Source: Candidatus Epilinea brevis
GTDB taxonomy: Bacteria; Chloroflexota; Anaerolineae; Epilineales; Epilineaceae
Direction: 5' to 3'
DNA length: 64,000 nt
Assembly (NCBI GenBank): GCA_016710785.1
Contig: JADJUE010000002.1
Span: 124,001 to 188,000 of the forward strand
A program made the position numbers and the translations under genes. The notes beneath the pieces were generated by a model. That model saw only the letters and a program-made list of their open reading frames with translations, did no database searches and had not been told where the DNA came from. Of this stretch, positions 47,329-57,395 are shown piece after piece (the stretch's first letter is position 1; the number at the start of each line of letters is the position of its first letter).

Positions 47329-47390
47329 GGCTATGAGCTCCCGGTACGGCTGAAGGGACGATCCTGACAGGGCATGCAGGGCACGCCGAG

Positions 47391-47399
47391 ATGATAGCA
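47391..47399 (-). promoter_or_regulatory. Extended -10 TGC-TATCAT
   Basis: On the minus strand TGCTATCAT (47399-47391) lies in the short gap before the HicB-HicA chimera. No good -35. Leader about 55 nt; a GGGAG ribosome site precedes ATG 47328. Confidence 0.4.
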
Positions 47400-47403
47400 G
47401 CCA

Positions 47404-49922
<2,519 letters not shown>

Positions 49923-50015
49923 GGGCGGGGGGCTCCGGGGAAGGGGGAGGCGAGGGCGACAGGGGCTGCGACGGGGGCAGCGATCAGGGCCAGGGATCCA
50001 GGGACGGTGGGATGG

Positions 50016-50045
50016 ATCTTAGAACGGATGTTTGAGGTGGGCAAA
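50016..50045 (-). promoter_or_regulatory. Promoter TTTGCC-18-TAAGAT
   Basis: On the minus strand TTTGCC (50045-50040), 18 nt, TAAGAT (50021-50016), about 85 nt before the topoisomerase start. Confidence 0.5.
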
Positions 50046-50135
50046 TGCGCGGATCGAACCCGAACGAGGCGGATCACGAATCGGCGTCGGTTGCCGGTAG
50101 CGGTCAGTCTTCTGATGCTGTCAAGCGCCGCGCCG

Positions 50136-52538
50136 TCAGCGCGCCGAAAGCAACTCCGCGCTGGCCTCGCCCTCGCGCAGGCGGTAGCTGCTGTCCATCT
50201 CCAGGCCGTCGAAGGCCTGGACCCGGCCGCTGCCCGGCCAGGTGATCTCGACAAGCTCCAGGCGCTGGGCCTGGCCCAGCCCGATTTCCTGGCGCAGGCT
50301 GTTGCCGCCGAAGCTGCTGCCGCTGCCGACGGTGGCATGCAGGATGCGCGGACCTTCGGCGGTGGCCAGGGTCAGCTTCAGCCGCGCCCCGATGGCCGCC
50401 CGGTTGGCCGTGGAGCCCTCCAGCACCAGGGTCACCCAGCGGTTGCCGTGGCCGGGGTTCAGGAACAGAGCCTTGTAGTAGCCGTCGCCGGCGTAGGCCC
50501 CGCCCTGGTTGGCCAACAGGTCCTGATCGCCGTCGCCGTCGATGTCGCCGAAAGCCACGCCGTGGCCCTTCTGCAGATGCCCGAAGCCCCCGGAAGCCGT
50601 GACCTCCCGGAACCGCCGGCCTTGGTCGTTGCGGTACATCCGGTTGGGGATGAGGCTTTCGAACTGCGGATCGCCCGTGGCCAGATAGGCGTCCAGCCAG
50701 CCGTCGTTGTCCAGGTCGCCGAAGTTGCTGCCCATGGTGAAGGTGGGGCGGTCCAGGCCCAGCTCGGCGCCCACTTCGGTGAAGCTGCCGTCGCCATTGT
50801 TGCGATACAGATACGGGCGGTCGCCTTCCGTTGGCAGATCTAGCAGTCCGGCGACGTATTCCGAGGTGCGGCCCATCTGCGGTTGGCCATAGTCGGCGAC
50901 GAAGATGTCTTCCCAACCATCATGGTCATAGTCCCAGAACCAGGTGGAGAAGCTGAACAGCGGCTGGGTCACGCCCGCCGCCGCGCTGACCTCGCTGAAG
51001 GACCAGCCTGCACCATCGCGCGGGCCGTCGTTGTGAAAGAGAAGGTTCGGCTCGCCGTCGCGGGACACATAGAGGTCGATCCGTCCGTCGTTGTCGTAGT
51101 CGCCCCAGGCCGCGCCCTTGACGAAGCCCTCGACCTTCAGCTGTACCTCGGCCGCCACGGCGGCGAAGGTGCCATCCCCGCGGTTGCGGTACAGCTCGCT
51201 GGGATGCGGCGGGAAGGTGGTGGCGCCGTCCTGGCCGAAGGCGCTGGGGATGGCCTGGTCGGGGTTGACCATCTCGTTGCCGACGAACAGATCCAGCCAA
51301 CCGTCGCCGTCATAATCGCCCCAGGCGCCAACCTGGCCGGGATGGAAGGACAGGAGGCCGGCGGCTTCGGTCACATCGGTAAAGGTGCCGTCGCCGTTGT
51401 TGCGCAGCAGACTGTCCGGATGGCGACCCTCCTCGCCCAACCAGGCGCCGCGTGGGACGAAGAGGTCCAGCCGGCCGTCGTTGTTGTAATCGGTTTGATC
51501 CACCTGCAACCCGCCCACCTGGCCCAGCAGGCCGGCCGCCTCGGTGCGGTCGGTGAACCGGCCGCTGCCGTCGTTCTGGAAGTAACGCAGCTGACCGGTC
51601 AGCGCTTGCGACGAGAACACGACGTCCAGGTCTTGATCGCCGTCGAAATCGTCCATCACCGCCCCGCCGGCATTGCTGAACAGGTCCAGCCCCCGGTCGG
51701 CGGCGACGTCCGGGAAGCGCCCGATGTCCTGCTCGGCGGCGAAGCGGTCCTCGGCGATGAGCTGCTCCGCCGGAACCGCGTCGGGATACCGACCCAAAGT
51801 CATGGCCGCGATGTTGAGCATCCACCGCGCGGTCAGGTTGGCGGGGTTGGCCTCCAGCACCTTGGCGTAGAGGTCGATGGCCTTCTGTGACCCGTACTGG
51901 TCGGTATGCACCCCCGGGCCGCGGATGGGCAGCAGGCAGGCATCGGCGGTATGCCGCTGGATGCAGTTGGTCTGCTCGCCCAGGCGCAGCCAGGCCATGC
52001 CCAACAGCATGCGCACGTCCTCCAGCAAGAGGCGGGCCGGCTGCCGGGATGCGGCCAGCCCCGTCTCGATGGCCTCGAAGCGGCGGATGGCCTCTTGGGT
52101 GCGCCCGGCATACAGGAGGTTGAAGGCCAGCTTGAGCTCGTAGTCCTGCCGGCCGGCGATGTCCCTGGGGGGCGTCGTGGCCAGCAGGTAGTCCGACTTC
52201 TCGATGTTGGCGAAGCGGTTGCCCAGCGGTGAAGCCTTCGTGCCTTGTTGGATGGCGGCCAGGCGGTCGGTCATGGCCATGCCGGGGGCCATCCACGGTG
52301 GCGGCGGGTCGGCGGCGTGCGGCACGGGCATGCCGCTCATGGTCCGCCAGGCGATGAGCGCGCAGACCGGCAGGATGGCGGCGAGCGCCGTCCAGACCAG
52401 GCGCCGGCTGAAGCGCGATCGATCCGGCGGGGACGCGGCGCTGACAGCCTTGCGGTCGGTGACGGCGGTTCGGGCAGCGTCCTGGCGCGCACGCCCGGCG
52501 GGCGGCGCGCCGGGCCTGCTTCGGTTGGGGCGGGTCAT
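50136..52538 (-). CDS. TPR plus FG-GAP/VCBS plus ASPIC-UnbV surface protein (CRTAC1-like)
   Basis: Protein of 800 aa. N-terminal membrane anchor or signal (about residues 28-52, LVWTALAAILPVCALIAWRT), a TPR-like helical region (~110-250), then at least six FG-GAP/VCBS repeats with Ca-binding DxDxDG loops (DDFDGDQDLDVVF, DYNNDGRLDLFV, DYDGDGWLDLFV, DIDGDGDQDLLA), forming an integrin-like propeller, and a C-terminal ASPIC/UnbV domain (GARLKLTLATAEGPRILHAT then GNSLRQEIGLG). Start ATG 52538. It is 38 nt downstream of the lipoprotein at 52577 on the same strand. The function of the family is unknown; Ca-dependent adhesion is a common guess. Confidence 0.88.
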   Translation of the reverse strand: MTRPNRSRPGAPPAGRARQDAARTAVTDRKAVSAASPPDRSRFSRRLVWTALAAILPVCALIAWRTMSGMPVPHAADPPPPWMAPGMAMTDRLAAIQQGTKASPLGNRFANIEKSDYLLATTPPRDIAGRQDYELKLAFNLLYAGRTQEAIRRFEAIETGLAASRQPARLLLEDVRMLLGMAWLRLGEQTNCIQRHTADACLLPIRGPGVHTDQYGSQKAIDLYAKVLEANPANLTARWMLNIAAMTLGRYPDAVPAEQLIAEDRFAAEQDIGRFPDVAADRGLDLFSNAGGAVMDDFDGDQDLDVVFSSQALTGQLRYFQNDGSGRFTDRTEAAGLLGQVGGLQVDQTDYNNDGRLDLFVPRGAWLGEEGRHPDSLLRNNGDGTFTDVTEAAGLLSFHPGQVGAWGDYDGDGWLDLFVGNEMVNPDQAIPSAFGQDGATTFPPHPSELYRNRGDGTFAAVAAEVQLKVEGFVKGAAWGDYDNDGRIDLYVSRDGEPNLLFHNDGPRDGAGWSFSEVSAAAGVTQPLFSFSTWFWDYDHDGWEDIFVADYGQPQMGRTSEYVAGLLDLPTEGDRPYLYRNNGDGSFTEVGAELGLDRPTFTMGSNFGDLDNDGWLDAYLATGDPQFESLIPNRMYRNDQGRRFREVTASGGFGHLQKGHGVAFGDIDGDGDQDLLANQGGAYAGDGYYKALFLNPGHGNRWVTLVLEGSTANRAAIGARLKLTLATAEGPRILHATVGSGSSFGGNSLRQEIGLGQAQRLELVEITWPGSGRVQAFDGLEMDSSYRLREGEASAELLSAR

Positions 52539-52576
52539 CGGCTGACAGTTCCCTCGGACAATTCGGCGCTCGAGCC

Positions 52577-53335
52577 TTAGCGCGCTGGCGCCAGCTGCAG
52601 CCCCTCGGCGATCCGCACGATATCTTTCGCGGGCAGCTTCCCGATGACGGAGTAGTACCGGCAGCCCTCGCGCCACATCACGGAATGGATGCCCTCCTCG
52701 AAGGGGACGTTGAAGCCGTAGGCCGTGGTTCCGCGCAAGGTGATCTGTTGCGAGGGGCCGGCAGGGGGCAGTTCCTTGAAGGCTGAGTTGAACTGCATGA
52801 CGGCGATCTCGTTGGGTTTGTCGTCAGGTACTACCGGCGGGCCGAAATAGATGACGCCGATGGTGGACTGCTTGAACTGCCCCTGCAGGGAGGAGTTGTA
52901 ATAGATCTCGCCGAACGTGCTGCCCTCGGGCAAGGTGGCTTCGTCGGGCAGCAGCACGGTGCCGTGCAGAGCGGCGACGCCTTCTTCGCGGGTCGCGAAG
53001 CGGTTCAGGCCGGGCTTGAGGGCCAAGGTAGCCTCCGTGTCGCAGGCGCCGCGATCGGGGTCAAGCCCGCCCTTCTCATAGACCGTAGGGGGGCCTTCGG
53101 CAGGAATGGTCGGGATCGGGAAGGTGTCGGCCACCGCGTCGCCCGGCAAGAGCGGCAGGGGTGTCGCCGTGGGATACCGACCTTTGGGAAGGGTGGCGGC
53201 GGGCAAGGCTGCGGCAGCGTCGGGAGTAGCGACAGGCACCGACGCCTCGGGACCCGGGGTGCAGGCACCGACGGCCAGGGCGACGGCGACCCAAAACGGG
53301 TGTGCCAGCGATCGCAAGTGCGATGACGTGAACAT
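52577..53335 (-). CDS. Lipoprotein with a DUF4367-like C-terminus
   Basis: Exported lipoprotein of 252 aa. The lipobox ALAVGAC places the acylated Cys at residue 25, followed by a Pro/Ala/Thr linker (26-75). The C-terminal part (GIHSVMWREGCRYYSVIGKL then DIVRIAEGLQ) resembles the DUF4367 fold often seen in sporulation- or sigma-linked membrane proteins. GAGG lies 8 nt before ATG 53335. It is co-oriented with the FG-GAP gene (gap 38 nt), so the two probably form an operon. Function unknown. Confidence 0.72.
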   Translation of the reverse strand: MFTSSHLRSLAHPFWVAVALAVGACTPGPEASVPVATPDAAAALPAATLPKGRYPTATPLPLLPGDAVADTFPIPTIPAEGPPTVYEKGGLDPDRGACDTEATLALKPGLNRFATREEGVAALHGTVLLPDEATLPEGSTFGEIYYNSSLQGQFKQSTIGVIYFGPPVVPDDKPNEIAVMQFNSAFKELPPAGPSQQITLRGTTAYGFNVPFEEGIHSVMWREGCRYYSVIGKLPAKDIVRIAEGLQLAPAR

Positions 53336-53538
53336 GCGTGGACCTCATGGGTGGCGATGGGGCGGTGCTTCGGAACGTGTCGGCCACCGGTGGGCCTGGA
53401 CCTCGACCTGGCGGCTCGCGATGGCAAATGATACTGATCGCGCTCTGGGAACAGGAACTGCCGTGGGGGGACGCCGGCACGCAGCGTGTCAGCGCCGGCC
53501 GGCCATGCGCTGCCCATGGGTCGCCGCGGGCCGCTGAG

Positions 53539-53544
53539 TATAAT
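53539..53544 (+). promoter_or_regulatory. Consensus -10 TATAAT, 7 nt before ATG (leaderless)
   Basis: A perfect TATAAT is followed by 7 nt and ATG 53552, the same spacing as at 3529-3542. If instead the signal-peptide-proximal ATG 53642 is used, the leader would be ~90 nt. Confidence 0.55.
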
Positions 53545-53551
53545 GGGACGC

Positions 53552-55423
53552 ATGGCTCCTGAAAGCATCCATCCCACGGTCCATCCCGCGGTCTATCCCA
53601 CGGCTTCGGCTTGCGCGCCTCGACGATCGCCGCGGTCGGCGATGCAGTTTGCCGGTCTGCTGGTCACTGGTCTGCTGCTTACCAGTCTGCTGTCGTCTGC
53701 CTGCGGCGGACCCAAGGCGTCCCCGGTGCCAGGCGGATCCGATGCCCGGTCGGTGGATGAAGCTCCGCAAGCGCGCTTCACGGACATCGCGGCAGAGTCG
53801 GGCTTGCGCTTCACCCATGCCAACGGCATGACCGGCCGCCGCAGCTTCGTGGAGATGATGGGCTCCGGTGGCGGCTGGCTGGACTATGACAACGACGGGG
53901 ATCTGGATGCCTACCTGGTGCAGGGGGCTCCTGTGGGGGAGGGCGCCACGCCGGCCGTTCCGCCGGGCGGTCGCCTGTTTCGCAACGACGCCGAGCGGCA
54001 GGCCGATGGATCCCTGGCGCCCCATTTCAGCGATGTGACGGAGGCCTCCGGCATCCGCAGCCTGGCCTATGGCATGGGCCTGGCCACCGGCGACTACGAC
54101 AACGACGGCTGGACCGACCTCTACCTCACCCATTGGGGCGCCAACCAGCTGTACCGCAACCGTGGCGACGGCAGCTTCGAAGAGGTCACCGCCCAGGCCG
54201 GGGCCGGCCTGGACGACGGCCGCTGGTCGACGGCCGCCAGCTTCGTGGACTACGATCGCGATGGCTGGCTGGACCTGCTGGTGGTCAACTACGTCGACTA
54301 CCGGCTGGAGAACGACCACCCCTGCTTTGCCGCCACGACGGGGCGGCCGGATTACTGCGGCCCGGCCAGCTACAAACCTGCCGCCGACCGCCTCTTCCAC
54401 AACCGCGCCGATGGCAGCTTCGAGGAGGTCACCCTGCCCATGGGCCTGGGCGCTCGCGACGCCTCCGGATTGGGCAGCGCCGTCCTGGACGTGAACGGCG
54501 ATGGCTACCCCGACCTCTTCGTGGCCAACGACGCGATGGAAAACGACCTGTGGGTCAACCTGGCCGGTGAAGGCTTCGAGAACCAGGGGCCGATGTCCGG
54601 CACGGCGCTCAACCGGCAGGGCGTGGCGGAAGCCAACATGGGGATCGCCGCCGCCGACCTGGATGGCGACGCGGACGAAGACCTCTTCGTGACCCACCTG
54701 AAGGGCGAGACCAACACCTTATATCTTAACGGTGGTCAGGGGCTCTTTGAGGATCGCACCCGCGATTCAGGCCTGGGCGCGCCCAGTCTGCCGATGACCG
54801 CCTTCGGCGCCGGGGCCATGGACCACGACCTGGACGGCGACCTGGACCTGCTGGTGGCCAACGGCGAGGTGCGCGTCATCGACGAGCAGGATGCCGCCGG
54901 CGACCCCTTGCCCCTGCGCCAATCGCTGCAGCTCTTCACCAACCTGGGCGAAGGGCGCTTCGCCGACCACAGCCGGGAGGCGGGGCCAGCCTTCCAGGAT
55001 CTGGACATCGGGCGGGCGGTAGCCGTCGGCGACGTGGACAACGATGGGGACCCGGATGCGCTGGTCACCTTCAACAACGGGCCGGCTCGGTTGCTGCGCA
55101 ACGACCGCTCCGGCGCGGCCTGCTGGCTGGGGCTGCGGCTGCTGGGCGCCGGCGGCCGGGACATGTTGGGCGCGCAGGCGCGTTTGACCGGTGACCAGCC
55201 GGCGGGCGGTGATGGGGCGTCGACGCAACTGCGGCGGGTGCAGACCGACGCCAGCTACCTGTCCGCCCAAGACCCGCGCCTGATCTTCGCCTGTGTGGCA
55301 GAGGGGCCCCAGTCTGTCGAGGTCCTGTGGCCTGACGGGCGCCGGGAAGGCTTCGCCGACCTGCCGCCGGGGCGCTACCACACCCTGACCCAAGGCCAGG
55401 GCCAGGCGGTCACCGGTCCCTGA
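53552..55423 (+). CDS. FG-GAP/VCBS plus ASPIC-UnbV lipoprotein (CRTAC1-like)
   Basis: Exported lipoprotein of 623 aa from ATG 53552; lipobox LTSLLSSAC with Cys 51. The unusually long region before the hydrophobic core means ATG 53642 is a serious alternative. At least six FG-GAP repeats with Ca-loops (DYDNDGDLDAYLV, DYDRDGWLDLLVV, DVNGDGYPDLFVA, DLDGDADEDLFV, DHDLDGDLDLLV) and the ASPIC/UnbV domain with LRRVQTDASYLSAQDPRLIF. Its stop overlaps the start of the TPR gene (TGATG at 55421-55425), a partner pairing known for this family. Divergent from the 50136-53335 operon. Confidence 0.88.
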   Translation: MAPESIHPTVHPAVYPTASACAPRRSPRSAMQFAGLLVTGLLLTSLLSSACGGPKASPVPGGSDARSVDEAPQARFTDIAAESGLRFTHANGMTGRRSFVEMMGSGGGWLDYDNDGDLDAYLVQGAPVGEGATPAVPPGGRLFRNDAERQADGSLAPHFSDVTEASGIRSLAYGMGLATGDYDNDGWTDLYLTHWGANQLYRNRGDGSFEEVTAQAGAGLDDGRWSTAASFVDYDRDGWLDLLVVNYVDYRLENDHPCFAATTGRPDYCGPASYKPAADRLFHNRADGSFEEVTLPMGLGARDASGLGSAVLDVNGDGYPDLFVANDAMENDLWVNLAGEGFENQGPMSGTALNRQGVAEANMGIAAADLDGDADEDLFVTHLKGETNTLYLNGGQGLFEDRTRDSGLGAPSLPMTAFGAGAMDHDLDGDLDLLVANGEVRVIDEQDAAGDPLPLRQSLQLFTNLGEGRFADHSREAGPAFQDLDIGRAVAVGDVDNDGDPDALVTFNNGPARLLRNDRSGAACWLGLRLLGAGGRDMLGAQARLTGDQPAGGDGASTQLRRVQTDASYLSAQDPRLIFACVAEGPQSVEVLWPDGRREGFADLPPGRYHTLTQGQGQAVTGP

Positions 55424-57135
55424 TGGCCCGCCGGCCCACCGCCGATCGGCCCCTTCCAGGGCGCGCCGGTCGACCGCCCCAGCCGCCCAAGTCGCCCCCG
55501 GCGGTCCGGCGGCCCGCCGACTCCCGTCGTCGTCGCTGGGGCCTGGCCGCGCTGACGCTACTGGGTCTGGTCCTCCTGCTGGCGGCGCTCAAGGCCTGGC
55601 CGGCGCTGACCGCGGGCCCTGGCCTGCCTTCCGACGCGGCGTTGGCAGCCGTGATCCTGCCCCCGATGGACCATCTGAGCCCCGCGGTGCGCGAGCAGAT
55701 CAACGAAGCACATCGTAAGGTCATCGATCTGGCGGTCGCCCCGACCGCAGAGCAGGCGGCCGCCTGGGGCGCCTTGGGGCAGGTGCTGCTGGCCTATGGT
55801 CTGGATGCGGCGGAGCCGGCCCTGCGCAACGCTGTCGCTCTTGACCCCGCGGCGTTCCGCTGGCCCTACTACCTGGGGCGCCATTACCACCTGCAGGCCG
55901 ACATTCCCCAGGCCCGCGCGGCCTATGAAACGGCCTTGGCCCAGCGCCCGGAGGATATCCCCACCCAATTGCGGCTGGCCCAACTGAGCCTGGACGCCGG
56001 CGAGCCGCGCCAGGCGGCGGCGCGCCTGGAAGCGGTGGCGGCTCAGGATCCCGCGAACGCCTACGCCCAGTTTCTGAGCGGCGAGGTCGCGGCGGCCTTG
56101 GGGGACGACAACGCCGCCATCGTAGCCTACAGCCGGGCCCTTGAGCTGCAACCCGCGGCCACGCGCCTGCATTACCTCCTGGCAATGGCTGAGCGGCGCC
56201 TGGGGCGGCTGGAGGAAGCGGCGGCCCACCTGGCCAGACGCGGGGATGTGCCGGTGCGCCTGGTCGACCCGCTGGCCGCCGAGCTGGATGGCCTGCGGCA
56301 GAGCAGTCAGGTGCTGGTGCAGCAAGCCGGCGTGGCCGAACGCGAGGGACGCCTGACGGAGGCCCGACAGCTCCTGGAACGCGCCGTGGCGCTGGATCCG
56401 CAGGATGGTGCCGCGCGCCAGAACCTGGGGTTGCTGCGTTACCGGTCCGGCGAGCTGCCCGCGGCGCTGTCCGACCTGCAGGCCGCCATCGCCCTGGAGC
56501 CGGGCAACGCCCGCTTCCAGCTGAGCCTGGCCGTGATCCAGGAGGCGGCCGGTCGTCAGGATCTGGCGGAGGTGGCGCTCAAGGACGCCCTACGACTGGA
56601 TCCGCAGGATGTGGATGTCCAATCCGGCCTGGCGGACTTCTACCGCCGCGGCGATCGCTGCCCCGAGGCGGAGGCGCATGCGGCGGCGGCCATCGAGCTG
56701 GCGCCCTCGCGAGCGCTGCTCAGGGTGCAGCAGGCGGTATGCCGTGTGCGCAGTGGGGAAAGCCGCGCGGCGCTGCAGGGTCTGAGCGCGGCGCGAATCG
56801 ACTTCCCCGCGGATGCGTCGATCGCCGACGCCCTGGCGCGGGTGCTGGCGGCCGCGCCTGATGCCGCGGTTCGGGATCCGCAGGCGGCCGTGACCCTCAT
56901 CGCGCCCCTGGCGCAGGAGGCCAAGGCGGGCATCGATGTGCTGGAGACGATGGCGATGGCCCTGGCTTCCGCCGACCGCTTCGCCGAGGCGATCGCCTAT
57001 CAGGAACGGGCCCTGGCCGCAGCCGAGGATCGCCCAGCATGGCGCTCGGCCCTGGCGGCGAACCTGGACCGCTACCGCCAGGGGCAGTCCGCCGCCGCGC
57101 CCTGGCCGGACTTCCTGTACCAGCCGGAGCCTTGA
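55423..57135 (+). CDS. Membrane-anchored TPR protein
   Basis: Protein of 570 aa: a basic Pro/Arg-rich start, one transmembrane segment (about 40-60, WGLAALTLLGLVLLLAALKA), then ten or more tetratricopeptide units (AEPALRNAVALDPAAFRWPY, EARQLLERAVALDPQDGAAR, EVALKDALRLDPQDVDVQSG). Tetratricopeptide arrays bind partner proteins. The one-base overlap with the CRTAC1-like gene indicates coupled translation and probably a physical complex outside the membrane. Confidence 0.87.
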   Translation: MARRPTADRPLPGRAGRPPQPPKSPPAVRRPADSRRRRWGLAALTLLGLVLLLAALKAWPALTAGPGLPSDAALAAVILPPMDHLSPAVREQINEAHRKVIDLAVAPTAEQAAAWGALGQVLLAYGLDAAEPALRNAVALDPAAFRWPYYLGRHYHLQADIPQARAAYETALAQRPEDIPTQLRLAQLSLDAGEPRQAAARLEAVAAQDPANAYAQFLSGEVAAALGDDNAAIVAYSRALELQPAATRLHYLLAMAERRLGRLEEAAAHLARRGDVPVRLVDPLAAELDGLRQSSQVLVQQAGVAEREGRLTEARQLLERAVALDPQDGAARQNLGLLRYRSGELPAALSDLQAAIALEPGNARFQLSLAVIQEAAGRQDLAEVALKDALRLDPQDVDVQSGLADFYRRGDRCPEAEAHAAAAIELAPSRALLRVQQAVCRVRSGESRAALQGLSAARIDFPADASIADALARVLAAAPDAAVRDPQAAVTLIAPLAQEAKAGIDVLETMAMALASADRFAEAIAYQERALAAAEDRPAWRSALAANLDRYRQGQSAAAPWPDFLYQPEP

Positions 57136-57395
57136 GATGGCAGTCGGGACCGTGGCCACCGGTAGAGATGCTGAACCGCAACATCCCGAGCCGCGGAGGG
57201 TGCGGTAGCGATGCGGCGCCCGCCAACGGATTTACATGCCGCCCGTATCTCCGAGGCTCACCTGTCGTTAATCCAACTGCTTAGGGCTGCACAGGAACCC
57301 TGCTCAGGGAACGACCTGCTGTGGGCTCAAGCGATTCGTAGCGACGAAGTCCACAGCAACAAGGCCGTACCGAGCCAAACTCTATGGAGGAACAC

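Noticed and set aside
57136..57395. Riboswitch in the leader of the large secreted proteins (also 60700-60932)
   Set aside because: No match to the conserved cores of c-di-GMP, cobalamin, glycine or SAM riboswitches; only weak hairpins are seen.
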